Part shown: one piece after another, positions 45,020 through 54,360 of the stretch | Layout of the letters: each line of letters begins with the position of its first letter | How positions within the stretch are numbered: the stretch's first letter is position 1 | Position numbers and translations under genes: made by a program | The notes under the pieces: model-generated | Told to the model about the DNA's origin: nothing | The model's input: the letters and a program-made list of their open reading frames with translations, nothing else | Databases searched by the model: none | NCBI GenBank assembly: GCA_963921195.1 | Contig: OY992537.1 | Location: forward strand, 201,958,581 to 202,022,580 | Direction: 5' to 3' | Length of the DNA: 64,000 nucleotides | Source: Pegoplata infirma | Taxonomy: Eukaryota > Arthropoda > Insecta > Diptera > Anthomyiidae

Positions 45020-45362
45020 CAGTGTTGCCATATATCAAGATTTATCTTTTTTGCAAGTTTTTTGAGGTGCTAAAAAGATTTTTTTTCTGAAAAAAAGATT
45101 TTTGGAAAGGTAAAAACAAAAATTTAATTTCTAAATAAGCTCAAATTACCTCAGAAATACATATTTTTTATAAATTTAGTATTATTTTTTCATTCTACGC
45201 TATACTTTAACTTGTTTTTTATGTTAAAATTGAATTTAAAATACAATTTGGGATTTTTTAAAATGATTTTAATACTTTTTTCAAAAAAAAAGTTTTTTTT
45301 ACAAAAAAAAGATTTTTTTTCAGAAAAAATAAGATTTTTCCAAAAAATATATGGTAACACTG
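45020..45362. mobile_element. hAT-type MITE, TIR CAGTGTTGCCATATA, 8-bp TSD GTGGTGTT
   Basis: GTGGTGTT lies at 45012-45019 and 45363-45370. The left end is CAGTGTTGCCATATATCAAG; the reverse complement of the right end is CAGTGTTACCATATATTTTT. The interior is A+T-rich with 'AAAAAGATTTTTTTTC' repeats. CAGTGTTGCCA termini and 8-bp TSDs are typical of hAT. Confidence 0.9.
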
Positions 45363-45437
45363 GTGGTGTTATTAATATGAGTTTCGTGAGTGTGATTTAA
45401 CGCGAATGAAGCTTGTGTGAGTGCAAGGTGTGTGTAA

Positions 45438-45607
45438 AGGCTGAGTTAGGCACCCGTAACCGTAAACTAGCGTAGCGTAGCGATCAAAATCAAATAGAAA
45501 ATCACGTAGACGTCTGCAAAGAAGAATAACTGCTCTCATTTGTTCTCATATAACGAAAAACTCTCTACACTACGCTAGTTTACGGTTACGGGTGCCTAAC
45601 TCAGCCT
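45438..45607. mobile_element. 170-bp MITE, TIR AGGCTGAGTTAGGCACCCGT, 3-bp TSD TAA
   Basis: The left end AGGCTGAGTTAGGCACCCGT and the right end (reverse complement AGGCTGAGTTAGGCACCCGT) match perfectly for about 37 bp. TAA flanks both sides. A TWA-type 3-bp duplication suggests PIF/Harbinger. A small 'GCGTAGCGTAGCG' repeat lies inside the left arm. Confidence 0.85.
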
Positions 45608-46457
45608 TAAGTCGTTTTAAATTTAATTACGTGATAGTGAGTATGAGTAGAAAAAAGTATGCTCATGAGTGAGTGTTCGTGATTAGAAAATTCCTGTCGT
45701 ACTTAAGTCTGAGTCAAAAGTCACTCACGCGCCCATCTCATATTTAAACACTCAAAAAAGCGTATTTCTTAATACTAACAAATATTTAATTAAAAACCAA
45801 CCAGCATTTATTACATATTTCTTTTTGTGTAATATAATCAATTTAATTTATCTTTAAAATTCAACTTGATTTAAATTTTATTTATTCTTTTTAATTTTAA
45901 AGTTTAATACAGTTTCATTAAAAATTTTCCACCATATTTTTTCATTTTTTTCTTAATGTTTTCCTTTTCCTGTGCGCAAATTTTGTACGTTCTGTTTCCT
46001 TTTCCAAATATTGTCTTTGTATTTATCATCATCATCATTGTTTTTTTTTTGTATTTCCTGTGTTAACATTCGTAAGCCATCAAATATATCCATGTAATTT
46101 GAAATGTTATTCTTCATTAAATATTTAATATTCATATAAATTAATGTTGGTGAAATTTTTATTGCAAAAAAAAAAATCCAAAGGCGTAGGGTAAAAAAAG
46201 GGGTATGTTAATCACTTGGAATATTAAAAATGGATTTTATTTTTTAAAATCGCAGACTTGGAAAATTTTTTGTGACAAACCGTGTATTTTACAAGTAAGA
46301 AAATTATATTCTGTCAAGGCGACTACATAATACCTAAACCCGGTGATTGCCGGAATGCAATAGGAACTGATTCAAATATGAACTGTATAAGAGGCATTCC
46401 CCACCAAATGTCCAGCGAAAAAAAAACATGTGTACCGAAAATTTCTGAATAGGTTGT
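45608..46457. other. No gene recognised; DINE left-end remnant at 46291
   Basis: Mostly A+T-rich. 46291-46340 reads 'ACAAGTAAGAAAATTATATT' with a worn hairpin, a DINE family 2 left end. Confidence 0.35.
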
Positions 46458-46465
46458 ATGGATAG
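46458..46465. repeat. 8-bp target-site duplication, left (ATGGATAG)
   Basis: ATGGATAG directly precedes the TIR of the foldback element and recurs at 49818-49825 directly after it. Confidence 0.85.
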
Positions 46466-49400
46466 TAAGGGTGGGATAGTGTTGTGTGAGATTTTAAGCA
46501 GCAATATTTGGAAGCGCTAGAACCGCTCATTTTGTGAGGTTGGTAAAAAAAGTGTATGAGCCAAAAAATGGGGGAGGTCGGATAGGATCTAGGGGTCGCT
46601 CATCGGGGTCAAAGTTGGGCGTAGAGGGGAAAAAATCCACAAAAAGCCCCAAAACTCCCCTGGTTTTGCTCCTAGAGGGGTCAAATGTGAGACCGGCCCC
46701 CATTATTTTTTCCCCCTGAACACTTTTGCCGAACATACCTAAGCCCTATCTCCAATCCCTAAGGGGGGTCCCATACAAAGGTTCAATTTTTAAAAAATCT
46801 TCCTTCTACCGCTCTAGCTGCCCTAGAAGTCACCCTAGAGGAATCAAATGTATGACCGACCCCCAATATTTTTTCAACCCCAACATTTTCTTAGAACATA
46901 CCTACCCTCTATCTTCAATCCTGAGGGTGGTCCCCATAATTTTTTTTTTATTTTTTCTTAAATTGTCATATTAAATCAGCTCCTACCGGTCCAATGGTGC
47001 CTCCTAGAGGGGTCATTATCAAGACCAACCCCCATTAATTTTTAGCCCCCAACACTTCTTCTGAACATACCAATTCCACATCTCCAATTCCTAAGGGGTC
47101 TCCCACACAAAACGACATTTTTGTAAATCTTGCTCCACCGCTCTAACTATCGCAGGGGTGACCCTAGAGAAGTTAAATGTGTGACCGACCCCCAATATTT
47201 TTTCAGCCCCAACATTTTCGCCAAACAAACCTACCCTCTATTTTTAAGCCTTAAGGGTGTCCCCACACATTTTTTTTTTTTTTTAATTTTTTTTTATAAA
47301 ATTTGCGCCTACCGCTCCCACTGTGCCTTTTAGGGACGGGAAATGCAGACTGACCCCCATTAATTTTTGCCCCCTACAATTTTTCTGAACATACCTACGC
47401 CGTATTTCCACTTTGTAGGGGTGCTCCCCTGGGGAAAACTAAGTGTTTGAAACCAAATTCGGCAAAACGTCTGGACCAGGAGTGCTAATGTTTGCGCGTT
47501 TTAAAGAGCAGTGGGAAAATATAAAAGACAAACCGTACAGTCATGGCATATAAGATGAGGAAGTGGCAGGCAACATACCAGCTCAAGTCCAAACTGACAT
47601 CAAGTTGTTTTGTTGGGCTCAAATAAAAGAAAAGCAACCCAGAGACGACTACAAGGAGTTTCTTGAAATTGTTTTATTATACCTTGGCGAAAATATTCCT
47701 AATAAGCATTTTAGCCCACCAGGACCCATCAGTCATGCTCGATAGATGACAATAGGCATATATTGCCTAAAAATGTTTTTGTTCCGAAAATATATCGGTT
47801 TGGCCAAAAAAGAATTAAATGCACTTCTTGATGTGACCGTTTTCATCATAACAATTTACGTAAAAGCTTGGTTTAGCGCTACCAAAGCAATAGAAGCTCC
47901 AAATAATGATTTGAATTTTTTGAAAGCGATTGCCAATTATGCTTCAATTGATAAGATTCTGTCGCAACGATTGGTCAAGAGATTCTGTGGACATCTCTGG
48001 TATCTCAGTGGCGAAGCTGTTGCGCTCGCACTATTTGATCCGAATATCTCTTGTGAAATAAAACGAAAAGTGTCGAATGCAATTCGTATATTTGAAGAAG
48101 AGAAAGAGGAATTGGAGGAAGAGTTATCTGACGATGAGATGGACGAATCGTCTAACGAAGACAGCGAGGAAGAAGAAGACGATGATATCGGGGAAGAAGA
48201 TGCCTCAGAGGATAGCGGCGACAGTGGCAACAAGGATTGTAATCCTCGAGTACATGTTGTTGGATTCGAAGGTGTGAAAAGAATTAACATGGCATCAAAA
48301 CAAGTGAATCAATAACTTATGAAAACTGATTTAAGCCACTACGTCACACCTGAGACTCCAATTCGGAATAACAACAAATTTCATTGCTTCCGATCCAAAT
48401 ACTTGAGAAATCGTCAGGACTACCAGCGAGCGCTGCAAATATTACGTAAATTACATGTTGTCAACGACGCTGCCGAAAGAGGCGTAAAATTAATAGAATA
48501 CTATAACAACGTGTTGTGCCGTATAGAGGAGGAGAAAATAGTTTTGCTTCAGGTCGTGGCCGAAAATCGGAAACAATATCCATCACACGATAAAAATAAA
48601 TTAATTTGATTTATAGTTATATTATTTATCATTTTTTATTATTTTCAAGTTAAAAAAAATATTTTTTTACGCTTAACAAAAGTTACTATTAAATTACAAA
48701 TTAAAGACCTCGGATTTCTCGATAAAATAAATAAAAAAATTGTGGGGTAACACCTTGAAGATAGAGGGTAGGTATGTTTGAAGAAAATGTTTTGGCTACA
48801 AAAATAAATGGGCAGGTCATACATTTGACTTCTCAACATACATTACTAATTTAGTTTTCCCCAGGGGAGCACCCCTACAAAGTGGAAATACGGCGTAGGT
48901 ATGTTCAGAAAAAATGTAGGGGGCAAAAATTAATGGGGGTCAGTCTGCATTTACCGTTCCTACAAGGCAGAATGGGAGCGGTAGGCGCAGATTTAAAAAA
49001 AAAAAAATTAAAAAATAAAAAAAATGTGTGGGGACACCCTTAAGGCTTTAAAATAGAGGGTAGGTTTGTTTGGGGAAAATGTTGGGGCTGAAAAAATATT
49101 GGGGGTCGGTCACACATTTAACTTCTCTAGGGTCACCCCTGCGATAGTTAGAGCGGTGAGAGCAAGTTTTACAAAAATGTCATTTTGTGTGGGAGACCCC
49201 TTAGGAATTGGAGATATGGAATTGGTATGTTCAGAAGAAGTGTTGGGGGCTAAAAATTAATGGGGGTTGGTCTTGATAATGACCCCTCTAGGAGGCACCA
49301 TTGGACCGGTAGGAGCTGATTTAATATGACAATTTAAGAAAAAATAAAAAAAATGTGTGGGGACCACCCTAAGCATTGAAGATAAGGGGTAGGTATGTTC

Positions 49401-49817
49401 TAAGAAAATGTTGGGGTTGAAAAAATATTGGGGGTTGGTCATACATTTGATTCCTCTAGGGTGACTTCTAGGACAGCTAGAGCGGTAGGAGCAAGATTTT
49501 TTAAAAATTGAACCTTTGTATGGGACCCCCCTTAGGGATTGGAGATAGGGCTTAGGTATGTTTGGCAAAAGTGTTCAGGGGGAAAAAATAATGGGGGCCG
49601 GTCTCACATTTGACCCCCCTAGGAGCAAAATCAGGGGAGTTTTGGGGCTTTTTGTGGATTTTTTTCCCTTCTACACCCAACTTTGACCCCGATGAGCGAC
49701 CCCTAGATCCTATCCGATCTGCCCCATTTTTTGGCCCATGCATTTTTTTTACGAACCTCACAAAATAAGCGGTTCTAGCGTGTCGAAATCGAAAACTCGT
49801 GCACTATCCCACCCCTA
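46466..49817. mobile_element. 3.35-kb foldback transposon with arms of about 1 kb and 8-bp TSD
   Basis: The ends are TAAGGGTGGGATAGTG and, in reverse complement, TAGGGGTGGGATAGTG, bounded by ATGGATAG on both sides. The arms (46466-47442 and 48852-49817) are inverted copies with about 95% identity by eye. Each arm consists of about five imperfect 140-180 bp units with 'CTACCGCTCTAACTG', 'GACCGACCCCCAATATTTTT', 'GAACATACCTACCC' and 'AAGGGGGTCCC'. The unique core (47443-48851) holds a broken protein gene. The 8-bp TSD and TAGGG start fit hAT or another 8-bp superfamily. Decayed relatives are at 3325-3935 and 39095-40005. Confidence 0.9.
47443..48609 (+). pseudogene. Broken transposon protein gene in the foldback core
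   Basis: One frame runs through 47443-48609 but holds three stops: TAA 47551, TAG 47743, TAA 48313. Without them it would encode nearly 390 residues. Recognisable blocks are 'QPRDDYKEFLEIVLLYLG' (about 47637-47690), 'PPGPISHAR' directly before the TAG, 'YCLKMFLFRKY', 'IYVKAWFSATKAIEAPNNDL', 'FCGHLWYLSGEAVALALFD', an acidic run of Glu/Asp/Ser (about 48090-48230), and 'VNDAAERGVKLI'. I remember the same order in repetitive proteins of unknown function from arthropod and cnidarian genomes, where the position of the TAG is Trp, one base away. It is probably the element's transposase or accessory protein, inactivated here. No DDE or zinc-finger motif is certain. Confidence 0.7.
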
Positions 49818-49825
49818 ATGGATAG
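49818..49825. repeat. 8-bp target-site duplication, right (ATGGATAG)
   Basis: Exact repeat of 46458-46465, directly after the right TIR. Confidence 0.85.
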
Positions 49826-50331
49826 CCCTATTTGGAGTTTTTGGTTTTTCAATTTTTTAAAAACTGGGCTTAGGAGGCATGGTCAAATATTGGAAAAATT
49901 GACAAATTTGTGTCAAGTTGCCTTGTTTAAATATGTAACAAATTAAAACGGAATGCACCACAATCTCAAAAATGTACATTCCTGTATAGTTTTGTATCGG
50001 CTATCGATTAATTTTTTTTTTTTTTGAAAATTTTCAGACCCCGTTCTAAAATTTGCCATTTTTTAAAAAAGTCAATTTATAAAAAATCCGGCCACTTTTT
50101 TTTATATTTTTTTAAAGATTAGATGTTTGTCTATCCATACAAAAAAATGCAGCCATGTGTTTTTCGTTTTTTTCGAGAAAATCGCATTTGACTTTTGCAT
50201 TTCATAACAATTTAGTATTTTGTTGTATCAACGTAGCGTATGAGTAATATTTATGCAAATATTTAGTACTGTTTCGCTACGCTGAAACAAGAAAATACAA
50301 GCAAATTACAAAATTATTATGAAATTTAATA
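49826..50331. other. No gene recognised
   Basis: A+T-rich. A 'GTAGCGTATGAGTAATATTT' and 'TTAGTACTGTTTCGCTACGC' pair near 50230-50283 is a partial mirror. Confidence 0.3.
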
Positions 50332-50478
50332 CACACAAAAATTTTTTTTTTCCATGAACGATTTTCATAGTATTTATGAAGAAATTCATTATAAGTATTA
50401 TGAAAAAGTTAATAAATTGTATGAATTTGTTCATAAATACTATGAAAATCGTTTATGGAAAAAAAAATTTTTTGTGTG
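50332..50478. mobile_element. 147-bp palindromic MITE, TIR CACACAAAAA, TSD TA
   Basis: CACACAAAAATTTTTTTTTT, then 'CATGAACGATTTTCATAGTA' and its mirror 'TACTATGAAAATCGTTTATG', end in TTTTTTGTGTG. TA lies on both sides (50330-50331 and 50479-50480). It is the smallest member of the CACNCAAAA group. Confidence 0.85.
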
Positions 50479-50547
50479 TACTCAAATGCGATTTAAATGA
50501 GAATTTTCTAAAAAAAAAAACAAAACTTTGATCGAAGGGCGCCACGG

Positions 50548-51389
50548 CACAGTGCCACTTTTGGCCAATCTAGCACGACAAAAATCAAAAAAAAAAAAGT
50601 TCCCCGATTTTCATGATATGTTTGTATGTATTATAGAACATTCCTAATAGCACGGAAATAATCATATAAGATCGATAATTCTGTTCGTTACTAACAGGTG
50701 GGTGCATAAAGTTGCATCTTGTAAATTCCTGTAACTAGTTCACATTATTTCGCATAAATTAAGTCGAGTTTAAACCGTTGTAACTTTTGAACAAAAAGAG
50801 ATATTTATCCACTCTTTTTTGGTAATTTTAAAGGATATTTAAATGCTTTAAGTCATATCTTTTCTTTTTTTTTAAAACAAATTTTTCTATTTTTTATTAA
50901 ATTTTTAACAAAATACAAATTTTTGAAAAGAAAATTATATATTTATTTTTTTTGATGGAATAGAACTTTTGTGTTTGGTCCGTATTGGTCGCCGGACTTT
51001 TTCAGATATATTGACCAATATCTTTAGTACTTATTTCAATGGCTAACTTTTGCGACCGTCTGCGACGCCGACTACAGTGGGGCGATATGTAAACCTTTTT
51101 TTTATATATTTTTTAAACATATTTTAAAAAAGTGGGCGTGGCAGTTGTCTGACCGCCCCGTTTTTTTGTGATATTATTTCTACAGTCATTGAGAGTATAT
51201 ATACCAAATTTAAAGAAATTATAACCAAAATTACAAATTTTAAAATAAGTGGGCGTGGCCCTTAACCGGCCTCCCACATTTTTCATAACGTTATTTTCGA
51301 AGTCAAAACGAACATTTATACCGAATTTCAAGTCAATATAATTAAAATTGGATTTTTGTCGTCCTAGATTGGCCAAATGTGGCACTGTG
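50548..51389. mobile_element. Transib-like non-autonomous element with 23-RSS-like ends
   Basis: Both ends begin with heptamer CACAGTG. After exactly 23 bp comes ACAAAAATC (50578-50586; mirrored at 51351-51359), one mismatch from the V(D)J nonamer ACAAAAACC. The 5-bp duplication CACGG lies at 50543-50547 and 51390-51394. Known Transib traits are a CAC start, RSS-like TIRs and a 5-bp G+C-rich TSD. The interior has no transposase. It has a two-unit direct repeat of about 120 bp around 'GTGGGCGTGGC' (51130 and 51250). Confidence 0.85.
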
Positions 51390-51394
51390 CACGG

Positions 51395-51479
51395 GTTGAA
51401 AAAATTGCATTTGGTGAAATTAATTTTAAATGAGATTTGTCTCAAGTGTCAAGGAGAGAAATTTTTAGAAATTTCCTTA
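51395..51479. other. Unassigned
   Basis: Short A+T-rich link between the Transib-like element and a DINE fragment. Confidence 0.3.
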
Positions 51480-51790
51480 AAAAACTTAAATTTCAACATT
51501 TTTATGCTAGAAGAAGTTTAATGTCGTGCACTAGGATCCAAAGGATTTGAAAATGCCGTTTTTTGTGGACGTGGATATAAAAATATAGTTTATAAATTAC
51601 AAAATTGCATTACCAAAGTGCATAATAAATGAATTAAAACATTTATCGGTAGCTTGAAGGTATTAACCAACGACAAATCATCTTCCCCAAAACGTCCTTT
51701 AACTTTTTTTAATTTTTCTTCTTATTGGAGGATATTAATGATCCGACACAGCCGATTTTACCACAGCTGATTTTACCACTCTTACTTGTT
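51480..51790 (-). mobile_element. DINE-like family 1 fragment
   Basis: 'CAACATTTTTATGCTAGAAG' and 'AAGTTTAATGTCGTGCA' match 35265-35300. It ends 'TTATTGGAGGATATTAATGA', hairpin 'CCGACACAGCCGA' and 'CACTCTTACTTGTTTTT'. The (CCGT) side is lost. Confidence 0.6.
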
Positions 51791-51980
51791 TTTCTATCAG
51801 CGAAACTATAATTTTTTTTTTTTTTGTTTTAATTTCTTTAAAAAATTTCTCGTCTGTAAAATTTTTTGTAAATCAGTCGTCAGCTGTATCGTTTTAATTA
51901 TTAGAGCACACAAGGCACGTCTCGACCTCTCGGAGGCCTCGTCAGGTCAGATTCTACATTTTTCGTATAGAAAAAGTCTA

Positions 51981-52451
51981 ACAAGGGAGGTCTTTCAGAG
52001 GGCACCCACCGATTTTCCTGAAACTTGTGTAGGGGAATGAGGGGAGAAAAATAAGAGTTACCTTGTTTTTTTTAGCTGCACAATCTCAAATTTAAAAAAG
52101 GGTTGCCACCTTAAAAATTTCGTCAACCTCTCCATATCATAACTACCCCACACTTTTTATATTTTTGAAAATAACGACTTAACGAAACCGAATTTGTACA
52201 CGACCGATATACCATTGGATAGACCTTCAAAAACCTTTTCATCTGTATAAAATGTTCATATACATAATTTCTTTTGAAGAAATGTGAAAAATCCGCAAAA
52301 AATCCCTTTTTCCCCTTCCTCTTTGACCCGCTAAATGTAAGATTGGGCAGCTAATAAAAGACAGGTAACTTTTAATCTCTCCCTCCTTCCCTCTTTCCCA
52401 TTTCGAAGTTTCAGGACAATCAGTGTGTGCCCTCTGAAAGACCTCTCTTGT
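51981..52451. mobile_element. Inverted-repeat element, TIR ACAAGGGAGGTCTTTCAGAG, TSD TA
   Basis: The left end ACAAGGGAGGTCTTTCAGAG, then 'GGCACCCACCGATT', mirrors the right end 'CTCTGAAAGACCTCTCTTGT'. TA lies on both sides (51979-51980 and 52452-52453). It lies inside the palindromic minisatellite. The interior has mirrored 'CTTTGACCCGCTAAATGTAA'-type sequence only in part. Relatives: 18540-19080, 29990-30740. Confidence 0.7.
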
Positions 52452-52840
52452 TATTCTGAGACTTTTTTTTAGCACAAAATTTTATCAATTTTTCCTACAT
52501 AAAAGGTCTCAAATTCAAAGACACTTTTCTTATAGAAAAGATGCAAATACTGATTTATAGATATAAAAAATTTTTTGTACAGAAAATGTCTCAAGTTCTG
52601 AGCCATTTTTTGTTTAGAGAAAGTCTCATATTCTGAGATAATTTTTATACAGAAAAGAACCAGATTCTGAGAAAGTTTTCGTAAAGAAGTCTCAGATTCT
52701 GAAACATTTTTTTTTAAGGAAAAAGTATCAGATTCTGAGATATTTTTCGTATAGAAAGGTCTCAGATTCTGAAAATGAAAATGTTTCAGACTCGGAGACA
52801 TTTTTCGTATAGAAAAATTCTCAGATTCTGAGACAAAAAA
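52452..52840. repeat. Palindromic minisatellite, degenerate
   Basis: About ten diverged units of 'TTTTTCGTATAGAAAAAGTC' plus 'TCAGATTCTGAGA'. A single further unit precedes the element at 51945-51980. Confidence 0.7.
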
Positions 52841-53572
52841 TGTAAAAATTCGGCTTCGTTAAAATTTTTTTTCATGAAAATGTGTAAATTTTGGGAGGTA
52901 TTTAAGTATGTGAAGACCTACGATATCCATATAAATACGAAAAAATCTTTATTTACCATAACATTTTTGAAAAAAAAAAAAAAAATAAAACTTTAGTGGG
53001 CCATAACAAAAGAACTCGAGCAAGGTCTACTAATGGTACACTTTCATTTTGTTTTGGTCTCATTCAAGATACACTCTGTGACCCCAAATTTGTTGCACTG
53101 ATTGTGAGTAATAAATTCCGGTCAGTGGTTCCAAAACTGGGCCAAAGTGACTTAAATTAAATTTTGTAAATCACGTTTGATACCCCCTGCAATACTCCAG
53201 CTTAGGTTTGTTGTATGTCATAAAAACATTTACTGTAGTTTTTTGTTTTCTTTTAAATATTTTCGGCAAACCTTAAATTTATTTTGCGGTTACCGAAAAA
53301 CAAAAAAAATATATAAATGAAAATGTATGCCATTTTTATGCGAATGTAACGAACAAGTACGAATTGTAAGTACTTTTAGTGAATTGCTTTTTATTATTTT
53401 ATTATATATATTTTGGTATGTGGTTGTGTGTTTTTAGACACTTTATTTCTTTATTGTATAATTTTTGGGGTTTTGGGGGGGGGAGGAAGACCAACAAATC
53501 ATTCGACCGGCCTTTCTGCCTCCCATACAAAAATGTATTTAAATTTTTTATTACATTCAAATTTACAACATA
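52841..53572. other. Repeat remnant then unassigned sequence
   Basis: 52845-52980 matches 20450-20560 ('TTCATGAAAATGTG', 'GACCTACGATATCCATATAA'). The rest, including a G run at 53473, shows no gene. Confidence 0.35.
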
Positions 53573-53985
53573 CTGAGTAAAAAAAGTTTTTGTATATAAT
53601 TATATATGTTTAGATAAAATTATATATAATTATATAAAATTTTTATACAGGAAATTTTTTTTTTTAAATTGTATAAAATTAGATAAAATTATATATTATT
53701 TAATAAAATTATAAATAATATCCAGGTGTATATAATTTTATAAAATTATATCTAATTTGATCAAATTTTTTAAAATGTTATCAAAAAATATATAATTTGA
53801 TCTAATTTTTGAAAATTATATCCACCAAATCCTGGATATAATTATTTATAATTTTATCAAATTATATATAATTTTATATATTTTTATATATTTTTTTGAA
53901 AAATTAAACCTGTATATATAATTTTATATAATTTTATATAATTTTATCAAAAAATATATAATTATATATAATTTTTTTTTCTCGG
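53573..53985. mobile_element. A+T-rich palindromic element related to 8543-8955
   Basis: The left end is CTGAGTAAAAAAAGTTTTTG; the reverse complement of the right end is CATCCCGAGAAAAAAAAATT. The inside is almost only 'TATATAATTATATAAAATT' text with a mirrored 'ATATCCAGG' and 'CCTGGATAT' pair (53730 and 53835). Confidence 0.55.
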
Positions 53986-54360
53986 GATGCTGCTTATGAC
54001 GATGATGATGATGAGTAGCATAAATATTTATTTTTTTTATTATTTTTTTGTGTTTTTAGTTAAGGTAAATGAACATGATGAATCATGATTTGTGGTTAAT
54101 GCACTTTTGCCAATAAAATTTGTGGTTTTAAATATTAAACCACATATACATACATTTCAAATATTAATGCAAATTTAATTTGTTTGTTGTTGGTGATTTT
54201 TTTTTCTAAGAGGATTAAAAATATTGTAATTGTGGTTAAATATAAAATAATTAATTAAAATATGTTTTGAAAAAATGCAACTAACTGGACATGAGATTTA
54301 CAAAAGTGTATTTAGACGAGAGAAAAATTTTGTTAGAGATGAAGAAAAATTTTACTTAAG
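53986..54360. other. No gene recognised
   Basis: A+T-rich, with a short (GAT)n run at about 53999-54014. Confidence 0.3.

Noticed and set aside
47743..47745. TAG in the foldback core read as programmed readthrough
   Set aside because: Two further in-frame stops (47551, 48313) make decay the simpler explanation.
47937..48290. 117-codon minus-strand frame rich in Ser
   Set aside because: Antisense of the acidic run in the foldback core gene.
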